Assembly (NCBI GenBank): GCA_013399875.1
Contig: VXAZ01003471.1
Location: 97,871-161,870 of the forward strand
DNA: 64,000 nt
Source: Gymnorhina tibicen
Lineage: Eukaryota > Chordata > Aves > Passeriformes > Artamidae
Direction of reading: 5' to 3'
The translations under genes were made by a program, and so were the position numbers. This document shows, piece by piece, positions 51,601-58,528 of this stretch (its first letter is position 1; the number at the start of each line of letters is the position of its first letter). The notes beneath the pieces are model-generated. The model did not search any database. It was not told where the DNA came from and saw only the letters and a program-made list of their open reading frames with translations.

Positions 51601-51819
51601 GTAAGATTTAGATTCGCTAATCCTTAAGAATCTCTTCCACAGGACACTGATCTGAAAAAAACAGTGGATGAGAGTGCCCGGATCCAGCGAGCCTACAACC
51701 ACTACTTTGACCTGACCATTGTAAATGACAACCTGGACAAAGCCTTCGAGAAGCTGCAGACGGCCATCGAGAGACTGAGGCTGGAGCCGCAGTGGGTCCC
51801 CATCAGCTGGGTCTATTGA
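27540..51819 (+). CDS. PALS2: PALS2 (MPP6), MAGUK p55-family scaffold protein, complete coding region in 11 exons
   Basis: Coding exons are 27540-27656, 32471-32623, 39933-40085, 40610-40837, 42026-42157, 44128-44227, 44760-44828, 45829-45990, 48566-48768, 49183-49311 and 51643-51819. They total 1,623 bases and encode 540 residues plus TGA. Every junction keeps the frame and every intron is GT-AG. Approximate domains: L27N 1-48, L27C 49-107, PDZ 130-209, SH3 215-284, a lysine-rich HOOK linker, and a guanylate-kinase-like domain about 338-525. The GK loop reads GAQGVGRRS (345-353), with arginine in place of the usual Walker A lysine, as expected for a catalytically dead MAGUK domain that binds protein ligands. 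PALS2 is known to pair with LIN7/Veli through L27 and to act at the lateral membrane of epithelia and at junctions. I see no frameshift or premature stop. The related paralogues MPP2 and PALS1 are less likely because the N-terminus and PDZ match PALS2 almost residue for residue. Confidence 0.97.
29366..29405. repeat. 20-bp direct tandem repeat, two copies
   Basis: The unit starting GGCAGACAAT occupies 29366-29385 and 29386-29405, with a single G/A difference. It is a small local duplication in an intron with no evident function. Confidence 0.75.
29627..30030 (-). mobile_element. CR1 LINE fragment, 3' end
   Basis: On the plus strand the copy opens with 'atagaatcacagag', the reverse complement of the CR1 3' terminus. 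It continues with the typical 'ttggaatggaccttta' and 'ccagggatgg' phrases. The minus strand keeps a 101-codon open frame with the C-terminal ORF2 (reverse transcriptase) pattern, including [19 protein letters not shown] and NRLPRKVV. It is 5'-truncated at the right side, as usual for CR1. It lies antisense to PALS2 in an intron. Confidence 0.9.
31457..32010 (-). mobile_element. CR1 LINE fragment, about 550 bp
   Basis: The copy begins 'gagaatcacaggatggttgag' and ends near 'atgcagcccaggaaactgttagctgcc', both matching the usual antisense CR1 order. It reaches further into ORF2 than the copy at 29627, including the 'gtgtggcctcactagagctgag' segment. The minus-strand frame contains [11 protein letters not shown] and [10 protein letters not shown] but is broken by decay. 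It lies antisense to PALS2. Confidence 0.88.
32471..32623 (+). CDS. PALS2: PALS2 coding exon 2, end of L27N and start of L27C
   Basis: There are 51 codons (residues 40-90), from [17 protein letters not shown] to KEPHFQ, in phase 0 at both ends. The acceptor is TTACAG and the donor CAG|GTGCCA. The two L27 domains meet here. In this family L27N and L27C recruit different partners, LIN7 being the best known for PALS2. The residues are nearly identical to mammalian PALS2, with conservative changes in the [14 protein letters not shown] stretch. Confidence 0.96.
34175..35595 (-). mobile_element. Ancient CR1/L3-like LINE remnant, interrupted by a younger CR1
   Basis: Collinear degenerate matches to an old amniote CR1-type element run along the plus strand in antisense order: 'tcatccacctgtggttctcttcc', 'gtctcctgttgatttca', 'gcatggatttat', 'aactgggattgtgttttcc', 'ttgaatttcatttgcc', 'gtcatttatctgaca', 'cttctaccaaaggcc'. 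The left part (34175-34595) and the right part (34814-35595) together cover about 1.2 kb of one element. A younger CR1 splits it. No open frame survives. Family assignment rests on recalled consensus phrases and not on an alignment. Confidence 0.65.
34596..34813 (-). mobile_element. CR1 LINE fragment nested in the older LINE
   Basis: It starts with the microsatellite-like CR1 3' end 'gaatagaatagaacagaac', followed by 'gttagaagggacctacagggatcatcc' and 'gtgtttgaccaccctttcagtaaagaa', typical of the CR1 subfamily with the 'cctgaccacttcagggctgacc' segment. It ends abruptly at 'gaagaggtacctc' by 5' truncation. It lies antisense to PALS2. Confidence 0.85.
39024..39108 (-). mobile_element. Short CR1 LINE fragment
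   Basis: The phrase 'tcatagaatcacagaattgtttgggttggaaggcacc' is the well-preserved CR1 3' end in antisense orientation. Similarity ends after 'gggcagggacacctt'. Only about 85 bases remain, a strongly 5'-truncated copy. Confidence 0.9.
39481..39522. repeat. 21-bp direct tandem repeat, two copies
   Basis: The unit ATTACTGTGGAGGAA(T/A)ATTTT occupies 39481-39501 and 39502-39522 with one mismatch. It is a recent small duplication in an intron. Confidence 0.75.
39933..40085 (+). CDS. PALS2: PALS2 coding exon 3, end of L27C to start of PDZ
   Basis: There are 51 codons (residues 91-141), from [15 protein letters not shown] to AGEPL, in phase 0. The acceptor is TTTGCAG and the donor CTG|GTAAGT, a near-perfect consensus. 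A serine/proline/asparagine-rich linker ([16 protein letters not shown]) separates L27C from the PDZ domain. PDZ begins at about 130 ([11 protein letters not shown]). The exon ends inside the PDZ carboxylate-binding loop. Confidence 0.96.
40086..40609 (+). other. PALS2: PALS2 intron 3
   Basis: This 524-bp intron has donor GTAAGT and acceptor CTCTTTCAG. It contains short overlapping open frames on both strands but no recognisable feature. Confidence 0.85.
40610..40837 (+). CDS. PALS2: PALS2 coding exon 4, PDZ core
   Basis: There are 76 codons (residues 142-217), from [20 protein letters not shown] to TVIPQQ. Together with the previous exon it forms the peptide-binding loop PLGVTF (140-145), the MAGUK-p55 version of the GLGF loop. 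[14 protein letters not shown] and [16 protein letters not shown] cover the later strands and second helix. PDZ domains of this family bind C-terminal tails of membrane proteins. The donor is CAG|GTCAGC. The exon carries no anomaly. Confidence 0.97.
40838..42025 (+). other. PALS2: PALS2 intron 4
   Basis: This 1.2-kb intron has donor GTCAGC and acceptor ACATTTCAG. A 15-base phrase 'cccctgtatcaaatt' occurs twice, at about 41545 and 41572. I see no other feature. Confidence 0.85.
42026..42157 (+). CDS. PALS2: PALS2 coding exon 5, first part of SH3
   Basis: There are 44 codons (residues 218-261), from [14 protein letters not shown] to EDPNWWQ, in phase 0. HFDYNP is the p55-type form of the ALYDY motif and WW (259-260) is the SH3 signature tryptophan pair. 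The donor CAG|GTTGGT has T at +3, the least consensus-like of the set. Reading on into the intron keeps an open frame for about 50 codons, so intron retention would not stop at once. MAGUK SH3 domains pack against the GK domain and often do not bind classical proline-rich ligands. Confidence 0.96.
42158..44127 (+). other. PALS2: PALS2 intron 5
   Basis: This 2.0-kb intron is AT-rich, with a short duplicated phrase 'taataataaactc' near 42213-42240. The acceptor is a long T tract followed by CCCCAG. I recognise no mobile element or gene. Confidence 0.85.
44128..44227 (+). CDS. PALS2: PALS2 coding exon 6, end of SH3 and start of HOOK
   Basis: There are 100 bases (residues 262-294 plus the first base of Gly295), from [20 protein letters not shown] to [18 protein letters not shown] is the SH3 C-terminal strand typical of p55 MAGUKs. 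The donor is CAG|GTGAGA. The exon ends in phase 1. The basic run [11 protein letters not shown] begins the HOOK linker that in some family members binds protein 4.1. Confidence 0.96.
44228..44759 (+). other. PALS2: PALS2 intron 6
   Basis: This 532-bp intron has donor GTGAGA and acceptor TATTTTTAG. The mammalian gene has a known HOOK-region isoform difference of about 14 residues. I did not find a clear matching extra exon in this intron, but a small one could be missed by eye. Confidence 0.8.
44760..44828 (+). CDS. PALS2: PALS2 coding exon 7, lysine-rich HOOK segment
   Basis: There are 69 bases encoding residues 295-317 with the split Gly295: [22 protein letters not shown]. The exon is entered in phase 1 and left in phase 1, so skipping it would keep the reading frame. 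The five-lysine run is the basic HOOK patch. The acceptor is TTTTTAG and the donor CAG|GTATCT. The A-rich code for the lysines (AAAAAAAAGAAAAAG) is a slippage-prone stretch. Confidence 0.95.
44829..45828 (+). other. PALS2: PALS2 intron 7
   Basis: This 1.0-kb intron is almost half occupied by a sense-oriented CR1 fragment (about 45090-45553). The rest is unremarkable. The acceptor is AATGTAG, with a weak pyrimidine tract. Confidence 0.85.
45090..45553 (+). mobile_element. CR1 LINE fragment, sense to PALS2
   Basis: It reads in CR1 sense order: 'cattggtgaggccacatct', 'gactggagcatcttacctatgag', 'ctggagaagaggaggctc', 'gagaggttatggagt', ending 'ctcaaccatcccacgattctgtgaa'. The plus-strand frame gives [15 protein letters not shown] and [11 protein letters not shown], the C-terminal ORF2 pattern, then breaks. 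It is the only CR1 copy oriented with the PALS2 transcript. Confidence 0.92.
45829..45990 (+). CDS. PALS2: PALS2 coding exon 8, start of the GK-like domain
   Basis: There are 162 bases (residues 318-371), from [20 protein letters not shown] to [29 protein letters not shown] holds the GK nucleotide-loop equivalent. The loop has lost the catalytic lysine (GVGRRS), the family's normal state. The exon is entered and left in phase 1. The donor CAT|GTAAGT is strong. Confidence 0.97.
45991..48565 (+). other. PALS2: PALS2 intron 8
   Basis: This 2.6-kb AT-rich intron has donor GTAAGT and acceptor TTTAG. Open frames such as 46598-46933 on the minus strand are unrecognised and look fortuitous. I see no repeat family. 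Confidence 0.85.
48566..48768 (+). CDS. PALS2: PALS2 coding exon 9, GK-like domain centre
   Basis: There are 203 bases completing Phe372 and encoding through Gln439: [20 protein letters not shown] to [22 protein letters not shown] and [18 protein letters not shown] are the conserved GMP-binding-region segments, which MAGUKs retain and use for protein binding. The exon leaves phase 0 with donor CAG|GTATAT. Substitutions against mammals are conservative (for example RGEMEMD). Confidence 0.97.
48769..49182 (+). other. PALS2: PALS2 intron 9
   Basis: This 414-bp intron is the shortest of the gene. The acceptor has a strong pyrimidine tract (TTTTTCTTTTTCTCTGCTTCTAG). I see no other feature. Confidence 0.88.
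49183..49311 (+). CDS. PALS2: PALS2 coding exon 10, GK-like domain
   Basis: There are 43 codons (residues 440-482), from [20 protein letters not shown] to AGITTKLLT, in phase 0. [14 protein letters not shown] is the conserved core strand of the GK fold. The donor is ACT|GTAAGC. No anomaly is seen. Confidence 0.97.
49312..51642 (+). other. PALS2: PALS2 intron 10
   Basis: This 2.3-kb intron contains an A/C-rich low-complexity tract at about 49757-49831 and a G-rich run at 50244-50261 with quadruplex potential. The acceptor is TCTTCCACAG. No gene or mobile element is recognised. Confidence 0.85.
50244..50261 (+). other. G-rich tract with G-quadruplex potential
   Basis: Runs of G8, G5 and G3 are separated by single bases (A, T). 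The G8 run can supply two of the four stacks, so an intramolecular quadruplex with very short loops is possible. It lies in the transcribed strand sense within PALS2 intron 10. Confidence 0.5.
51643..51819 (+). CDS. PALS2: PALS2 last coding exon and stop
   Basis: There are 58 codons (residues 483-540) and TGA at 51817-51819, from [20 protein letters not shown] to QWVPISWVY. The C-terminal WVPISWVY is typical of p55 MAGUKs. The exon uses much more G/C at third positions (CTG, GCC, AAC, GAG) than the AT-rich exons before it. The acceptor is TTCCACAG. Confidence 0.97.
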   Translation, partial: DTDLKKTVDESARIQRAYNHYFDLTIVNDNLDKAFEKLQTAIERLRLEPQWVPISWVY

Positions 51820-51846
51820 GGGGTTCCAGTGGGAGCTTAAGTAACA

Positions 51847-51852
51847 AATAAA
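51847..51852 (+). terminator. PALS2: AATAAA very close to the PALS2 stop codon
   Basis: A canonical hexamer lies 28 bases after the TGA. Downstream, around 51870-51890, there is a TG-containing stretch ('gtgatgtgtag') that could serve as a weak downstream element. If used, the 3' UTR would be only about 50 bases. Use is uncertain. Confidence 0.4.
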
Positions 51853-53150
51853 GCCAACAGCAGCAAATGTGATGTGTAGATACTGATGATAACCTACAGC
51901 ACCTGTGCATTTTTACTCTGTGTATATTCAAAAGTACACTGTTCGGAATTTTTATAAAAATGTTGAAGAGAAAGTGTACTTAAATATGTAATTTATTTTA
52001 ATTTTTCTAACTTTTTACAGATAACCTTTCTATTCATATCACATGAAGGAAATGCGTTTAAGCATTTTTCTATGTTTTGATTTAGTACCTTTGCCTTTTT
52101 CATCTAAGAAACTTTCATTCACTTCAACATTTACATCTTGGTCTTACATTTTCACTGTGATTAAAAAAAGGATACTTGAAACAATTTTTGTAAAATTTGT
52201 TAATGTCAGTGTTTAACTGATCGAAAGTCTATAGCTCTTACTAGGAAAGAACACTAATTTCTCTGGGTTTTTTTTTTCTTCTTTAAAAAACAATAATTTC
52301 ATGGGAGCAGAATTTTAAATATTAAAAGCAGTAACAAAAACACAGGTCCATTGCTCCAGCTGCTTTCAGCTTCATGTTGGTGCATTCCTGATGTTTCACA
52401 AGTTCTTGATATCTCTTGATTTAGATAACTTTTGTGTAGGTTCCCTTATATGTGTCTCCTAAAATAACATAGAGCAATACCTTGCAAGCTGCTTATTAGG
52501 CTTTCTTGGGAGCCAACCTGTTAGCCCATTACAGTTGAAGTATTGACATTAGAAAGTCACGCGCAAGGTAATTCAGTGCAATTTAAATAATGGTGAAGTA
52601 GCTTGAGAGAGAACCTGACAATGTGGAGCCTTGTAGGTGACACTTAATGTTTAGGACTATTTATTCATGCTTGTGAAAACACATTGCTTTAAAAAAAAAA
52701 AAAACCAACGCGTTTTCTTTTCTTAGGACATTGTTGTGTATGTGTATAGTGATCTGTGGCTTCATTTCCTATGTCTAGCTGGGTTCTAAATTATCTTTTA
52801 AATATTCATGTGTGATCTACTGCTGTATTTTATGAGTGATGTGTAATGGCATTTCTGTGCTTTTTCTTACATTGTTTTTAATTGCATTTTTCATTAGATA
52901 GCTTGTGAATTGGAAGCTTACTGCTAAAAAGCAATGTTGTTTATAAGTTTTTTGGTTTACAATGTATTTCCTTTTTAGTGACAATTCTCCCCTCAGTAGG
53001 CTCATTGATATAATTTGTATTAGGTTCAGGTTCATTGATCAAAATTTAAGCTGATGTAAATTTCTGCTTAATGAGAACAGAAGGAAAATACAGCTTGTTG
53101 CTCAGACGAGCTCTTTTTGTGACCATGTTTTATATGACACTGTCAGCTGT

Positions 53151-53158
53151 TGTATATA
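53151..53158 (+). promoter_or_regulatory. PALS2: Pumilio-type motif UGUAUAUA
   Basis: Exact match to UGUANAUA in the sense strand of the inferred 3' UTR. Pumilio proteins bind this motif and usually repress or destabilise the mRNA. Occupancy is inference. Confidence 0.35.
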
Positions 53159-53950
53159 GTCACATTCCCCATCACATACCAGGTTAGGTGTCTAAACTGA
53201 AGTCATCTGTTTAATTCCTCTTCCATCCGATGACAGGCACCTGGCTTCTGGATTCTTTTTCAACACCAAAGTGTGACACGGAATGCTATCAAAAGGCATC
53301 TTCCTCAGAACTATTTCTGGAGGAAGACAGGCTTAGACACTGTAAAACAGCATTGCTTCCTGGGGCTCTCAAAAGACTTTTATGTGCACAAGGAAAAGAA
53401 AAAAATGGAGTCGATGCAGTAGAGGAAACTGTGTTTAAAAAAAACCTCAAAACACCCGTATACAACAGATGATTTTTACACAGCCTGTAAAGTTGGTTGT
53501 TATGGGGGACGAGGGGCAGAGGAGACTTGAAATCCCAGTGCGTGTGGAAAATGTTAGTTAAACTTGCGTATAGCACAGGAGATCTTCATGGCTCTTAATA
53601 CTGAGATTTCAGTCTTTTTAGAGGGAATATGAAATTCTCCAAGGAAAATTTGTACCACTGCTTTTTTTAGTGTTATGCTTTCCAGGATGCGTTTTCTCTC
53701 GTTTTGTTTCAGTTTGGCAGAGCTCTTAAATGTGGCACCAGCATGGGACGTGTAGTTTTCTTTCCCAGGAGACACGTTCTGTGATCCTGTTGCTCAGAGG
53801 CTGCTGTGAGAAGTGAATGGAGTGTTGTGTGTAGCAGCAAATGATAGCAGGGCTGTTGCTTGGCTATTTCAGTGGTTTGCTTTTGGCACTTTGTGCTGAA
53901 CATGACTGAACTGTGTTTGTGTACTGTGTCATGGGAGACCCTCCATATGC

Positions 53951-53958
53951 TGTAAATA
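53951..53958 (+). promoter_or_regulatory. PALS2: Pumilio-type motif UGUAAAUA
   Basis: Exact match to the preferred form of the Pumilio element in the inferred 3' UTR. Confidence 0.4.
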
Positions 53959-55367
53959 AGATGTGCTGTCTGGACAGATAAGATGCCTTTTCATTATGAG
54001 TTAGAAATATACTCTTATTTGTGATGCCAAAAGTGGGCTGAGTTCACTCTTCCCCAATGAAAGGAACAAGGAGATTCTTCAGTTTACACACCACAGTACT
54101 TAATAGTGCAAACATCGCTTATTTTCATCTTTTCCATAAATTTACTGAACCAAACACATGAAATGTAGACACCAAGGTTTAGTCAGGAAAGCCTTTCTCT
54201 GCATATTCTGTTTCCATCCCGGCGAGAATACGATCAAGTTAGCAGTCTCCAGAATAGCCACGTATTTGCTAAAGACTAAAGCTTTAGTGTTTGCTACAGG
54301 TTCACACCGTGTACTTAAATCAGGCAGTGGAGCATCGTGGCTGAGCTTTGGGTGGTGGTGGTGCCGTAGATGGCAGTGAGCAATTCTGCAGTGCAGTTCT
54401 GAAGCAGGAAGAGAAGGTGGCTTGCTTGGGTTGGCACAAAGATTGTGTGGAAGTATGTGCAGGTTTGATTTGAATGTCTGTGTGCCAGGTTGTGGGGGGA
54501 AAACAACCCAAACACCACACCCCTTGCATCTATTTGTTAAATCTTGAGGGTTCACATTGGTGTGTTTAATGGTGAGAGGGGGAGAGAGGTTGGTTTGTTT
54601 CTTTGTGGTAGTTTTGGGTTTTGGCAAAGTCAGATTTTCATCAGATACTCTGCTTAGTTTGTCCCTACCTGGTAGACTGACTGGAATGAGAATAACAGTT
54701 ACTATTTTTAAAAAGAATGTTCTTGGAGGTTCTTGAAATGCTGGTGCCATTTCATTCACATCCGCAGCAGTGATAGTCCCCACCTGTCAGGGTGTGCGAC
54801 ATCAGCTGTCAGACAGGGGCCTGTACGTTGTGCAATTAGGGGAGAAAGACACTATGAAAGGCTCATTTTGAGCATTTCATAGAACACCTGTTTGGAGTAT
54901 TTTGGAGGAGTTAAAAACTGGGATTTCATGTTATCTCATTCTGTACTAAACATTCATCTTCCAGATACTAAAGGAAAACTTTACATTGACTGTTAAAGAT
55001 TACAATAGGTGTGTCTGAGCGAGGTGAAGATGCTGCTAAATGTTAAAGATATGTGGTATGTATCACAAGATAAATATTTAAGTAGTTTAGAGAAGTAAAT
55101 TATCAAATAGTTGTCTGTGTATATGTATGTATGTGGATGGTAAAACAAAAAATGCTCATGTTGGTTATCACATTACTAAGATACCATGACTTAATCCAGA
55201 AATGTACCTGCATGTGAGACTTTAGAACTGGTACACTTCTCTACCTGGTTTATTGTGTTTACTAATGTATATTTTTCTAAATATACAGATATTTCAATCT
55301 AAAAAAATTCTATATTTATCTGTAATTTCTATCTGTTTTGGACAGTGCATGAGGTGCTGTAATATTC

Positions 55368-55375
55368 TGTACATA
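55368..55375 (+). promoter_or_regulatory. PALS2: Pumilio-type motif UGUACAUA
   Basis: Exact match to UGUANAUA, 153 bases before the next copy at 55521. Confidence 0.38.
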
Positions 55376-55520
55376 TAGAGACTTATAGAAGAAACAGTGT
55401 AGTTGCCCTGTGAATGAAAAGTTTATATACATAGAAGTACAGTCAGTATGCCAAGACCTGTAAGTTATTTCCCTGAATTCACCAAAAATCCACTTAAGCA
55501 CGCACCAATCTCAACTTTCC

Positions 55521-55528
55521 TGTAAATA
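55521..55528 (+). promoter_or_regulatory. PALS2: Pumilio-type motif UGUAAAUA
   Basis: Exact match to UGUANAUA in the inferred 3' UTR. It forms a pair with the copy at 55368. Confidence 0.4.
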
Positions 55529-57024
55529 CTGTGGTGTGTGTGTACCCAGGTGATCACCTTGCTCTCTCTAAATGTTAGCAGGTCTGCTTCAGGTTCTGCA
55601 TCACGTGACAAGATGCAGTCCAAGTTTAGTGGGATAATTATAATGGAATACGTCATCTTGCATAGATTTATAAAGGTCTTTCAAAATGTTCTGCAAATCT
55701 ACAGTGAAACATGGAGAATCACAGATCTTCATAAGCAAGGAAAATTGAGTTCATAACCAATGCAGTACCCGTGACTTGTGCCGTGTTCTCAGATCAGGGC
55801 AGCTCTGTGGACTTAGTTGTACAAAAGCTTTGTGGAGCAAGATGGCAGATCAGCTCATCAGTTTTGAGTTTGTGTTTAAACTTGTCACATCTTGGCTAAG
55901 CTCAAATTGTGACAATTATTTCCTCATTCTCTGTACTCACTGCATCTTCTAAAATCATACCTAAGTGACTTGTGACTTGCTGTACAAATTGCCTGCAGCT
56001 CAGTGCTCAGGAAGTCATCTGGGTTTGGTTTTGTTTTTTGAAGAGGGTGATTCAGCTAAGAAATAGGAAACTTCTTTCTCTTTGAAACATAGAAAATCGC
56101 TGGCTAGGTACCCCCTTGAGCCCAGCTGGCCTCTGCTATGCTCAAGGACTAGTGCAGAACGATCAAGCAGAGCACTGAGATCAGGAACTGGGTTAACTGT
56201 CCTTACACGAGCCAATATTGTGAACATAAACTCCCTTCACCTATCCCGTGGCTTCCCGTCCAGGCTTCCTGTAGCTTGCTTCTCTGCTCACGCTGAACCT
56301 TGAGGCCGCGTCCCAGTGCAAGGACAGTGCCTCCTGCAGCAGCTGCCCCGTTGCCCATTGTGCTTGTGGGTGCAGCTCTCAGACAACCAACAGCTGGAGC
56401 TCTGTCTCATGTTGTGCACATCTGTACAGGCTATTTGCTTCATGCGGGGTTTCCTGCCTCACCCAAATTCCAAAGAGTTCAAGGACCACATGGTTATTGC
56501 CAAACTTCATGATGCTACTTTCGCAAAAGTGGCGAGATCATTTTATTGGTGTCTGTGTAGTGGGTACTGGATCAAAGACTCGTAGTCTGCTGGGCTTCTT
56601 GCCTTAAATACCCCTCAGCTCCCAGCACCCTCCTTTCCCTGCAATAAAAACCTCTTCTGGGCCACTGAAAGGGTTTCTATCCTTCAAGGTACTTTAATTT
56701 ACTTTCTCTGGTGGACTGTTGTGACTGACGATGCTTAAGTCCTGGCCCTTCTCTTTTTTTTCCCCGGATTTCTTCTTTTTTGGCCTATCCTTCTTAGTTT
56801 TCACATATGTTTAACTGGGTTACTGATGGGAATTGTCTGAGATTCTCAACTTGTGTCTTGTAGAGGAAATAGTTAACATGAACATCACTATTTAGGACTG
56901 ATGTAACTTACTGGTTTTAGGCCCAAGACAGATCCTAACAATAAAAATTGAGAGGAAACACTTGTAAAATAATCCGTTTTGGTTATTTTTACAGGCAGCT
57001 TTGGCTTCTAATCATATTAAAAGT

Positions 57025-57072
57025 GTGCTTGTGCACACACACATATACACACATACATACACATAAATAAAA
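57025..57072. repeat. CA/TA-rich microsatellite
   Basis: The run 'gtgcacacacacatatacacacatacatacacataaataaa' is an imperfect (CA)n/(TACA)n tract. It ends in an AATAAA hexamer at 57066. Confidence 0.75.
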
Positions 57073-57909
57073 CTTGGGGGTGAATGCTGCAAGTAATACA
57101 GGCAGTGTCTACTAATTTACCTGAATTCTCCACACTATTCCACAGTCACATTTTCAACTGCTGAATTCTCAGTTCTTTTGCTGGTACTGAAGCTGGGATT
57201 TACTGGTACAGGCTTAAAAACAGAGCCCAGCTTGGTGAAGGCTGTTAGGCAGTTTCACCTACAAATTGAATTTATTCAGCAGGGGTTCAGTAATATTTAT
57301 ATTTTATAGAATAGATGACACTTGAAGTAAATGAATTTTATTCTTGGTATTTGGAACTGTTCCTTACGCTCATTGGGTATGGAGTTCCTTTTGCTGCTAG
57401 GACAGTGGCTGGGTAACAGTTAAAGTAGTCCTGGAAACACTTTCTCCCATGTAGCCTTCTCCCTTTTATGTCACTAGCTCCATGCCACTGCTTTTCCCTG
57501 CAATTTTGGTTGTTCCCATGGCTGAGCCAACTGTTGGTTACTCCACAAGCAGCCAACATTTACCTGAATATAGTAGAGCCTCTTCCAAAAACCCAGCCTC
57601 TCTGTTACCTGCCCTCTCACATGATCCATAGCATAAAGCAAAATGAACGGCGCCGCTTTGTACAGGCAAAAAAAGGTTTTGACTGATTTTTGTTGGTTTA
57701 GGTCTTGTACACAATTATGTATGGAGGTAACTGTTGAAATATATTTTTCCCCCTAGGAAAATGCATGTTGAGCATCTCTTCCCCACCCCCCATACGTTGC
57801 CCATGTGTAACATCTGTGCACTGTGGTGTAAGGAGGGGAACTGCTTCTGTGGGGTTTAAAACACCAGAAAGTTTGCTGCCCTCTGACCCCACACCGGGCT
57901 ATGAATGGT

Positions 57910-58031
57910 AGGATCCTGGTTGTGTTTGGGTTTAAACGTGTACTAGAACTCTGTCAGCGTGCATTTCCTTAGGATCCTGGTTGTGTTTGGGTTTAAACGT
58001 GTACTAGAACTCTGTCAGCGTGCATTTCCTT
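57910..58031. repeat. Perfect 61-bp tandem duplication
   Basis: The unit beginning AGGATCCTGGTTGTG occupies 57910-57970 and 57971-58031 with no mismatch. Each copy contains the palindrome GTTTAAAC. Full identity means either a very recent duplication, perhaps polymorphic, or an assembly error. It lies in the inferred distal 3' UTR of PALS2. Confidence 0.92.
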
Positions 58032-58496
58032 ACCTTGCTTCTTCTCACAACTGGTTTTGCCAGTTGGGAGCTCTCATGGTTTTGTTTGCTTTTTTTTTTT
58101 ATTTCTACAGTATATTAAATTAACCTGGATTTGACATTTGTAAAACTTTCAAAACTGCTCTCCTGTAAAAACAATAGTTTCTTTAGCTGAAAACTTCCTA
58201 CAAGAAAAAGCTGAACTATTAGCTAAATTTTTTAATGTAAACCTGGAAATTATTTAGTACCTAATTGTTTGAATACAGTACTGTAGAGCAGGCCTAGGAT
58301 ATGGGACTTGTTAGCATTGTGACTTCACACTGATAAAGTCAGCTACTATGTGGGATGTTTTTAAATTGTGACTTGTTTTCTAAGACCCCCCCCTTTGTCT
58401 TTTTCACAGCTAATATTTTCACAATAAACACAGCCAAACATAAAAATGTTAAATGTATAAATGATGAAATTCTGTTAATTCCCAACAAAATATTTT

Positions 58497-58528
58497 TGTA
58501 TATAATAAAGATTTAATATTGAAAAAAT
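58497..58528 (+). terminator. PALS2: Probable terminal poly(A) site of PALS2
   Basis: AATAAA lies at 58504-58509, with UGUA just upstream at 58497 (the CFIm-type enhancer). A U-rich downstream element follows ('ggctttttttctgattttttt', about 58533-58555). Cleavage would be expected around 58525. The preceding eight bases also form a Pumilio motif (UGUAUAUA, 58497-58504) whose last A is the first A of the hexamer. A second hexamer lies at 58423. Confidence 0.6.

Larger units (their letters stand above)
51820..58528 (+). other. PALS2: Probable PALS2 3' UTR, about 6.7 kb
   Basis: It starts after the TGA and probably ends at the poly(A) site near 58525. AATAAA or ATTAAA hexamers occur at 51847, 52160, 52321, 56643, 56940, 57066, 58423 and 58504, so shorter 3' ends are possible. 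Pumilio-type UGUANAUA motifs occur at 53151, 53951, 55368, 55521 and 58497. An A14 run lies at 52691-52704 and a CA/TA microsatellite at about 57030-57070. A perfect 61-bp tandem duplication sits at 57910-58031. A 213-codon minus-strand frame at 54142-54783 looks fortuitous. The extent of the UTR is inferred from signals, without transcript data. Confidence 0.6.

Noticed and set aside
52691..52704. A14 run, considered as the tail of a retrocopy
   Set aside because: No gene-like sequence precedes it on the plus strand and no target-site duplication is visible. It is a simple A run in the 3' UTR.
54142..54783. 213-codon minus-strand open frame within the PALS2 3' UTR
   Set aside because: It starts at GTG, the protein is low-complexity with H/P/T/K runs and no domain, and overlapping frames are also open. 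It looks fortuitous. Conservation across birds with a low dN/dS would change this.
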